From: Geodermatophilaceae bacterium
GTDB lineage: Bacteria > Actinomycetota > Actinomycetes > Mycobacteriales > Geodermatophilaceae
Assembly (NCBI GenBank): GCA_013813215.1
Contig: JACCSC010000025.1
Location: 1 to 19,381 of the forward strand
Reading direction: 5' to 3'
Length of the DNA stretch: 19,381 nucleotides
Part shown: positions 14,658 to 19,381 of the stretch, in pieces
How positions within the stretch are numbered: position 1 is the first letter of the stretch
How the letters are laid out: each line of letters starts with the position of its first letter
The notes under the pieces: generated by a model
Database searches by the model: none
Told to the model about the DNA's origin: nothing
The model's input: the letters and a program-made list of their open reading frames with translations, nothing else
Program-made: the position numbers and the translations under genes

Positions 14658-15611
14658 GTGCGGCTGCCCCCCGGTTCGCCCCTCGAGCTGGCGGCGGCGT
14701 ACTCGATCCCGCTGCGGACCAGGTTCCGCGGCATCACGGTCCGCGAAGGCATGCTGATCCGCGGGCCCGCCGGATGGGGGGAGTTCTCGCCGTTCCTCGA
14801 CTATCGGGCTCCGGTCACGAGCCGCTGGTGGGCGGCGGCCTACGAGGCCGCGGTGGACGGCTGGCCGCCCGCGTTACGCGACCGCATCCCGGTCAACGTC
14901 ACCGTCCCCGCGGTCGGTCCGGAGCAGGCGGCGGCGGTGGTGCGTGCGTCAGCCGGCTGCCGTACGGCGAAGGTGAAGGTCGCCGAGGCGGGGCAGGGTC
15001 TGGCCGACGACGAAGCGCGGGTGGCCGCCGTACGGGACGCGCTCGGACCCGACGGGAGGATCCGGGTGGACGCCAATGGCGCGTGGGACGTGGACGCTGC
15101 GACGGTGGCGATCCGTGCGCTGAGCCGGTACGGCCTGGAGTACGTCGAGCAGCCCTGCGCCACCCTGGAGGAGATGGCGGTCCTGCGCCGCCGGGTCGGC
15201 GTTCCGCTGGCCGCGGACGAGTCGGTGCGGACGGCGGAGGACCCGCTCCGGGTCGTCGGCCTGGAGGCGGCGGACATCGTCGTGCTCAAGGTGCAGCCGC
15301 TCGGGGGAGTGCGGGCCGCCCTGCGGGTGGCCGAGGCGTGCGGGCTTCCGGTCGTGGTGTCCTCGGCCCTGGAGACCTCGGTCGGCATCGCGGCCGGGGT
15401 GGCGCTGGCCGCGGCGCTGCCGGACCTGTCGTACGCCTGCGGGCTGGCCACCGTCCAGCTCCTGACGTCGGACACCTGCTCGGAGCCGCTGCTCCCGGTC
15501 GACGGCGCACTGGCGGTGCGCGCCGTCGTACCGGATCGGCTCGACGCGGTCCGCGCCGACCCTGCGACCGAACAGCGCTGGGCGACGCGGCTCGCCGAGG
15601 CGATGGCCTGA
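14658..15611 (+). CDS. menC: o-Succinylbenzoate synthase
   Basis: A 317-residue enolase-superfamily dehydratase that converts SHCHC to o-succinylbenzoate, the substrate of MenE encoded next door. The N-terminal capping domain has PLRTRFRGITVREGMLIRGPAGWGEFSPFLDY. The barrel carries K105 and K107 (KVKVAE, catalytic Lys-x-Lys), D138 (VDANGAWD), E164 (EQP) and D187 (ADES) as Mg ligands, and K211 (VVLKVQP) as the second catalytic lysine. All are intact. GTG at 14658 matches the usual actinobacterial MenC start and sits seven bases after a TACGAT box without a ribosome-binding site, suggesting a leaderless mRNA. It ends 16 bp from the end of the convergent TerD-domain gene. A weak hairpin (7-bp stem, 15593-15619) spans its stop; I do not call it a terminator. 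Confidence 0.94.
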   Translation: MRLPPGSPLELAAAYSIPLRTRFRGITVREGMLIRGPAGWGEFSPFLDYRAPVTSRWWAAAYEAAVDGWPPALRDRIPVNVTVPAVGPEQAAAVVRASAGCRTAKVKVAEAGQGLADDEARVAAVRDALGPDGRIRVDANGAWDVDAATVAIRALSRYGLEYVEQPCATLEEMAVLRRRVGVPLAADESVRTAEDPLRVVGLEAADIVVLKVQPLGGVRAALRVAEACGLPVVVSSALETSVGIAAGVALAAALPDLSYACGLATVQLLTSDTCSEPLLPVDGALAVRAVVPDRLDAVRADPATEQRWATRLAEAMA

Positions 15612-15627
15612 GCTCGGCGGGCCTGGC

Positions 15628-16545
15628 CTACTTGCGGCCGGCCTTCCAGTTCATGCCCCAGCCATATGCCTGGTCCAGGATGTCCTGGCCGCCGTTGATG
15701 TAGCGGACCTCGCGGTTGACGACGAGCTCGCCGCCCTGATTCTGCAGCAGGGCGATGGCGCAGATCCGCGCCTTGGGGTCGTGCTCGTCCAGCCGGACCT
15801 CGATCTGGGGGCCGTTCGCCGGGAACATCGTGACCACGGCGTCGGCCTGGCCCCAGTTCGGCACGCCCTCGTAGATCAGCGCGAAGACCACGATGCGGCG
15901 GATCTGCTGGGTGTGCTGCAGGTTGATGAACAGGTTCTCCCCGCCGGACACCGCGCCGGAGCGGTCGTCGGCGTCCAGCCAGATGATCGACTCGCCGTTG
16001 CCCATCGGGTGCTGCCCGCGGAAGGCGTTGCCCAGCGCCTGGACCACACCCTTGGATCCGTCGGAGTACTCGTAGAGGCAGCCGAGGTCGAGGTCGATGT
16101 TGCCCGACGCCCCGCCGGCCGCCAATCGCTTGAAGAACCCGCCGCCCCCCTGCTGCTGCCCGGCCGGGCGTTGGTTCCAGTTCAGGTTCACCCGCAGCAC
16201 ACCCGTCTGGCCCCCGGACTTGCTCAGCGAGATCGAGGGCGCGGACTTGGTCAGGGTGACCTTGTTCAGGTTCACACCCGGCGGCGGCTGCTGTTGGTAC
16301 GGCGGCGGCTGGGCGGGCGGCGGCTGGTACGGCGGAGGTTGCTGTCCGTACGGCGGCTGCTGGGGTGGTGGCTGGTACGGCGGTGGCTGCTGCTGGTACG
16401 GCGGTGGATGCGCCGGCGGCTGCTGCTGGTACGGCGGCGGCTGGGCCGGTGGCTGCTGCTGGTACGGCGGCGGCTGCTGCTGGTAAGGCGGCGGCTGGGC
16501 CGGCTGCTCGGGCTGCTTCGGTCGCCTGGTGTAGTCGATCCCCAT
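15628..16545 (-). CDS. TerD-domain protein with Pro/Gln/Tyr-rich N-terminus
   Basis: A 305-residue protein. After MGIDYTRRPKQPEQ, residues 12-90 are built of PPPYQQQ-like repeats and probably disordered. Residues 91-305 form a TerD (tellurium-resistance/CABP) domain: VNLNKVTLTKSAPSISLSKS, LRVNLNWNQR, NIDLDLGCLYEYSDG with acidic calcium ligands, IIWLDADDRSG, GGENLFINL, RRIVVFALIYEGVPNWGQADAVV and ICAIALLQNQGGELVVNREV. TerD domains bind Ca2+ and act in membrane-linked stress complexes of the Ter system. The start ATG has a near-ideal AGGAGGA seven bases upstream. The domain is complete. It diverges from the Hsp70-type gene, sharing a 65-bp control region. Tellurite resistance itself is not implied; a Ter-type stress or signalling role is more likely. 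Confidence 0.92.
   Translation of the reverse strand: MGIDYTRRPKQPEQPAQPPPYQQQPPPYQQQPPAQPPPYQQQPPAHPPPYQQQPPPYQPPPQQPPYGQQPPPYQPPPAQPPPYQQQPPPGVNLNKVTLTKSAPSISLSKSGGQTGVLRVNLNWNQRPAGQQQGGGGFFKRLAAGGASGNIDLDLGCLYEYSDGSKGVVQALGNAFRGQHPMGNGESIIWLDADDRSGAVSGGENLFINLQHTQQIRRIVVFALIYEGVPNWGQADAVVTMFPANGPQIEVRLDEHDPKARICAIALLQNQGGELVVNREVRYINGGQDILDQAYGWGMNWKAGRK
16276..16512 (-). repeat. Low-complexity repeats encoding PPPYQQQ-type units
   Basis: The 5' part of the TerD-domain gene is an imperfect tandem array, read on the plus strand as variations of ctgctgctggtacggcggcgg. It encodes about a dozen Pro/Gln/Tyr/Ala units at residues 12-90. Unit lengths vary (6-10 residues), and synonymous drift shows the array is not brand-new. 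It is likely polymorphic in length between strains. Confidence 0.9.
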
Positions 16546-16576
16546 CGCCTGTCCTCCTCGACTGGTCGTCGGCCCA

Positions 16577-16602
16577 ACCCTAACCGGGCGGGCCGCTAGG
16601 GT
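16577..16602. promoter_or_regulatory. Back-to-back TAGGGT boxes between terD-like and hsp70-like genes
   Basis: TAGGGT occurs on the plus strand at 16597-16602, eight bases before the Hsp70-type ATG, and on the minus strand at 16582-16577 upstream of the TerD-domain gene. The two form a perfect 6-bp inverted repeat 14 bases apart. Each fits TAnnnT, and each would overlap the -35 position of the other. The Hsp70-type gene has no Shine-Dalgarno and looks leaderless. No CIRCE or HAIR heat-shock operator was seen. Confidence 0.4.
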
Positions 16603-16610
16603 CCGTAGCC

Positions 16611-18314
16611 ATGGCCTCCGGGGTGCCGGGTTCGGGTGCGGTGTTCGGCATCGACCTGGGAACGACGTACAGCTGTCTGGCGCAGGTCGGTCCCGACGGG
16701 ATGCCGGAAGTCGTGCGCCTGCTGGACGGCAGCCGCACCCTGCCCAGCGTGGTGCTGTTCGTCGGCGCGGACGACTACGTCACCGGCGAGCCGGCTCGGG
16801 TGCTGGCGCGAGCCCAGCCCGACGATGTCTGCACCCTGGTCAAGCGGCGGATGGGCGAGGGGGAGTGGCGCTTCGTCAGCCACGGCCGCTCCTGGTCGGC
16901 ACCGGCGGTAAGCAGCCTGATCCTCAAGGCCCTGGTCTCCGAGACCGGCTTCAGTGCCGGCGGGCCGATTCGCGACGTCGTGATCACGGTGCCGGCGTAC
17001 TTCGGCGACGAGGAGCGGCGGGCGACGAAGCTGGCGGGGGAGTACGCCGGACTGAACGTGCTCGACGTGATCAACGAGCCCACCGCCGCCGCGCTGTCCT
17101 ACGGCTTCGCGCGGCTGGACGGGGCCGGTCCGGCGGCGGGGGCCGAGGAGGTCGCGCTCGTCTTCGACCTCGGCGGGGGGACGGTGGACGTGACCGTCGT
17201 CGAGCTGGCCGACCGGCGGCTCGCGGTCGTCGCGATCGACGGCGACCACGAACTCGGCGGCGCGGACTGGGACGAGAAGCTGGCCATGCACCTGGCCCGC
17301 ACTTTCGCCGCAGCCCACCCCGACGCCGAGGACCCGCTGGACGACAGTGCCGGCGGCCAGGCGCTGGTCCTCGCCGCCGAGCGGGCCAAGCGTGACCTCA
17401 CCGACCGGGACAGCGTTGTCGTACCGGTCGAGCACGACGGTCGCCAGGTCGACGTGACCGTGACCCGCGAGGAGTTCGAGCGACTCACCGCCGGCCTGCT
17501 CGACCGGACCCTGGAGCTCACCCGATCCGCGGTCGCGGCGGCCCGGGCCCGCGGCGTCCAACGGATCGACCGCGTGCTGCTCGTCGGCGGGTCGAGTCGG
17601 ATGCCCGCGGTGGCCCGCCGGCTCCGGGACGAACTCGGGGTCCCGGCCGAACTGCACGATCCCGACCTTGCCGTGGCCCGCGGCGCGGCGGTGTACGGGC
17701 GGAAGAAGTCGCTGGAGCGGTTGCTGGCCGCCGACCTGGTGACCCGGGGGCAGTTGCTCGACGGCAACCCGATCGATCTGGCCGCTCCCGAGGACGTCGA
17801 GGCGGCCTGTCGCCGGTTGGCCGACGCCTTCGGGCTGCGGGCGGAGGAGATCCGCCGCACGGTCGAGGTGCAGGTGCTCAACGTGTGCTCGCGCGGCTTC
17901 GGCGTACTCGCCCTGGACCGCTACGGCGAGATGGGTTCGGTCTTCCTGGTCCACCGCAACGACCGCCTACCGGTTGCCGTACGCCGTTCGTTCGGCACGA
18001 TCCGTGACGACCAGGACATCGTCACGCTGCGCGTGGTCGAACAGGGCGGCGGGGCGGAGTCCGAGCGGCCGGAGGACGGGAAGATCATCGCGGAGGCGTC
18101 GATCACGGGTATCCCGCCCGGCTACCCGGCGGGCAGCGAGATCCAGGTGACCCTGTGGATGGGGTTCGATGGCATCCTGCTGCTCACCGCCGCGCACGAA
18201 GGGATGGCCGATCGGCCGCTGACCGTCCAGGTCGAGACGAGTGCCGCGCTCAGCCAGGCCGACGTGGCCCGCGAGCGCGAGCAGGTCGGCCGGGCTCACC
18301 GCCGCCAGCCGTGA
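16611..18314 (+). CDS. Hsp70-type chaperone ATPase, divergent and lacking the alpha lid
   Basis: A 567-residue Hsp70-family protein. The N-terminal actin-like ATPase domain (about 10-365) is complete: phosphate-1 FGIDLGTTYS (D15, T18-T19), K78 in LVKRRMG at the place of DnaK K70, VINEPTAAALSYG (153-165), FDLGGGTVDVTV (185-196) and LVGGSSRMPAV (324-334). A helical segment of about 58 residues (366-423, EDVEAACRRLADAFGL...) replaces the usual linker. A beta substrate-binding domain then follows at about 424-545: NRLPV-like NDRLPVAV, SFGTIRDDQDIVTLRVVEQG, ASITGIPPGYPAG and FDGILLLTAAH. The protein stops about 20 residues later, so the C-terminal alpha-helical lid is missing. The ATG at 16611 is preceded by a -10-like box and no ribosome-binding site. 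The stop overlaps the next gene (GTGA). It is not the housekeeping DnaK; a dedicated stress or conflict chaperone is likely. Confidence 0.92.
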   Translation: MASGVPGSGAVFGIDLGTTYSCLAQVGPDGMPEVVRLLDGSRTLPSVVLFVGADDYVTGEPARVLARAQPDDVCTLVKRRMGEGEWRFVSHGRSWSAPAVSSLILKALVSETGFSAGGPIRDVVITVPAYFGDEERRATKLAGEYAGLNVLDVINEPTAAALSYGFARLDGAGPAAGAEEVALVFDLGGGTVDVTVVELADRRLAVVAIDGDHELGGADWDEKLAMHLARTFAAAHPDAEDPLDDSAGGQALVLAAERAKRDLTDRDSVVVPVEHDGRQVDVTVTREEFERLTAGLLDRTLELTRSAVAAARARGVQRIDRVLLVGGSSRMPAVARRLRDELGVPAELHDPDLAVARGAAVYGRKKSLERLLAADLVTRGQLLDGNPIDLAAPEDVEAACRRLADAFGLRAEEIRRTVEVQVLNVCSRGFGVLALDRYGEMGSVFLVHRNDRLPVAVRRSFGTIRDDQDIVTLRVVEQGGGAESERPEDGKIIAEASITGIPPGYPAGSEIQVTLWMGFDGILLLTAAHEGMADRPLTVQVETSAALSQADVAREREQVGRAHRRQP

Positions 18315-19381
18315 CGCTCGCGCCGTTCGACGGCAACGCTTACCGCAAGCGCGTGCTGTCCGCCGTGGACGCCCGTGGTGGTCCTGAGCAGTCCGACCCG
18401 TTCGAGCTGTACGACCTGCCGGTGGACGACGTCCTGTCCGACGCGGAGGTGGCCGCCCGGATGGAGGCGGTGTGGGCGTTCTGGCAGAAGCAGCGTGACC
18501 ACCCGAAGTACCGCGGCGTGGTCACGGCGATGCTGGGGATCCACCGGGACATCTCCGGCCAGATGCGTTCGGCGGAGGGGCGACGCTGGCTGGCCGACCG
18601 GACCCGGGTGGAGCGGGCGGCGCGCGACGAGCAGCGGTACGCCGTGCTGGATGCGGCGCTGGCCCGGCTGGTCCAGCGCTTCGGCGGCGTACCGGCGGAC
18701 AAGGTGCACGGACTGCGCGGGCTTGCGGCCGGGGTGACCGAAGCCGAGTTCGAGGTGCGGCTGCGGCGCCACCGGCTGCTGTCACCCTCGGCCCCGGCCA
18801 CCGAGGCGGTCTTGCGGCAGGTCCGCGACGACCTGGACGAACTCGGACAGCTCGACGGCACACCACCGCCGGCCAGCCTGTACGACCTGCTCGGCCTGCC
18901 GCCTACCGCGGCGGTGGACGAGGTGCGTGCGCATCGAGACCGGCTGGCCGCCCGCAACCGCGAGCTGCGCCCGGACCGGCGGCGGGCGCTGATCGACGAC
19001 CTGCTGGCCGCCGTGTCTGCCCTGCTGGTCAACGCCGATCCGGCGCGCTACCTGGACGACCTGCGTCGCGTGGTGCTCGAGCGCTTGCGGCCACGGGTGG
19101 CGGCTGCGGTGCTGGTCGAGGACGAGCTGACCGTGCAGGACCACAGGCACTTGCTGCGCGAGGCGCAGGCGGCCGGGCTGGACCGGGAGCGGGCGTTGGC
19201 AGTGCTCTCGCAGCTGGCCGGCGAGTTTGGTGTACCGGTCAGGTCATCGCCCGAAGGACCGGCACCGGCGCCCGTGTCGGCGCCGGTGTCGAGTCCCCAG
19301 GCGCGCTGGCAGGCGGTGCTGTCCCAGGCTCGCGCCGCGCTGCGCGACGGCCGGGCGCGGGCCGCCCAGGGGCTCGTCGAC
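18311..19381 (+). CDS. Hsp70-partner protein with degenerate J-like region, 3' end missing
   Basis: The frame opens with GTG at 18311, overlapping the Hsp70 stop, and is open to the window edge (357 residues visible, no stop). The N-terminal part is helical and charged: APFDGNAYRKRVLSAVDARG, DPFELYDLPVDD, AVWAFWQKQRDHPKYRGVV. A second segment at about 189-252, SLYDLLGLPPTAAVDEVRAH..., has the pattern of J-domain helices I-III, but the HPD tripeptide position reads R217-E218-L219 and an RPD follows three residues later. A further helical part (about 253-309), a Pro/Ala/Ser linker (310-330) and another helical, perhaps TPR-like, start follow. Coupling to the Hsp70-type gene suggests a co-chaperone or client adaptor. 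I do not recognise a named family with certainty. High third-position GC throughout supports real coding. Confidence 0.8.
   Translation, partial: MTLAPFDGNAYRKRVLSAVDARGGPEQSDPFELYDLPVDDVLSDAEVAARMEAVWAFWQKQRDHPKYRGVVTAMLGIHRDISGQMRSAEGRRWLADRTRVERAARDEQRYAVLDAALARLVQRFGGVPADKVHGLRGLAAGVTEAEFEVRLRRHRLLSPSAPATEAVLRQVRDDLDELGQLDGTPPPASLYDLLGLPPTAAVDEVRAHRDRLAARNRELRPDRRRALIDDLLAAVSALLVNADPARYLDDLRRVVLERLRPRVAAAVLVEDELTVQDHRHLLREAQAAGLDRERALAVLSQLAGEFGVPVRSSPEGPAPAPVSAPVSSPQARWQAVLSQARAALRDGRARAAQGLVD

Noticed and set aside
15593..15619. Rho-independent terminator at the end of menC
   Set aside because: The hairpin has a 7-bp stem with a 13-base loop, spans the stop codon and is not followed by a T-run.
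16546..16610. CIRCE or HAIR heat-shock operator before the Hsp70-type gene
   Set aside because: Neither the CIRCE arms nor the HAIR arms are present; only the TAGGGT inverted repeat was found.
1..19381. tRNA, rRNA or insertion-sequence features
   Set aside because: Reading both strands showed no T-arm plus acceptor pairing, no rRNA signatures and no transposase motifs or terminal inverted repeats.

Overview
The window is typical high-GC, densely packed chromosomal DNA from an actinobacterium (Actinomycetota). Supporting signs are strong G/C bias at third codon positions, many GTG starts, frequent 4-bp GTGA/ATGA stop-start overlaps, several starts that look leaderless, a System II cytochrome c maturation locus next to hemL, a menaquinone (menA/menE/menC) locus, and an EspI-like MinD/ParA ATPase. 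I cannot name genus or species from the sequence. No rRNA, tRNA, insertion sequence or CRISPR array was recognised.

Layout. (1) 1-298, minus: 5' part of a YihY/BrkB-type membrane protein, cut by the window edge. (2) 299-709: a stretch without a convincing gene. (3) 710-2678: an APH(6)/StrB-like small-molecule kinase followed after 7 bp by an AlkZ-like (HTH_42) DNA glycosylase. (4) 2801-4261: a secreted, proline-rich, coiled-coil M23 (LytM) cell-wall peptidase with its own promoter-like region. (5) 4287-10233: a tight same-strand series of hemL, a histidine phosphatase, a ResA/TlpA thioredoxin lipoprotein, CcdA, ResB/Ccs1 and CcsA/ResC. This links tetrapyrrole synthesis to haem attachment on exported apocytochromes. 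(6) 10243-11598: an EspI-like ATPase with a 15-bp tandem repeat in its 5' part. It ends tail-to-tail with a small membrane protein gene (11595-11795, minus) at a shared CTAG. (7) 11916-12610: an Lrp/AsnC regulator overlapping a DUF4229-type small membrane protein. (8) 12619-15611: menE-menA on the minus strand and menC on the plus strand, diverging from a 21-bp gap. (9) 15628 to the window end: a TerD-domain protein with a Pro/Gln/Tyr N-terminus (minus), diverging from an Hsp70-type ATPase and an overlapping partner with a J-like region that lacks HPD and runs off the edge.

Respiration is the common theme of the middle part. menA/E/C supply menaquinone, hemL supplies tetrapyrrole precursor, and ResA/CcdA/ResB/CcsA mature c-type cytochromes. 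The right end is the most unusual part: a compact TerD / lidless Hsp70 / degenerate-J module that looks like a stress or conflict-response chaperone system rather than housekeeping DnaK-DnaJ-GrpE. All functions are inferred from motifs read by eye; no database search was possible.
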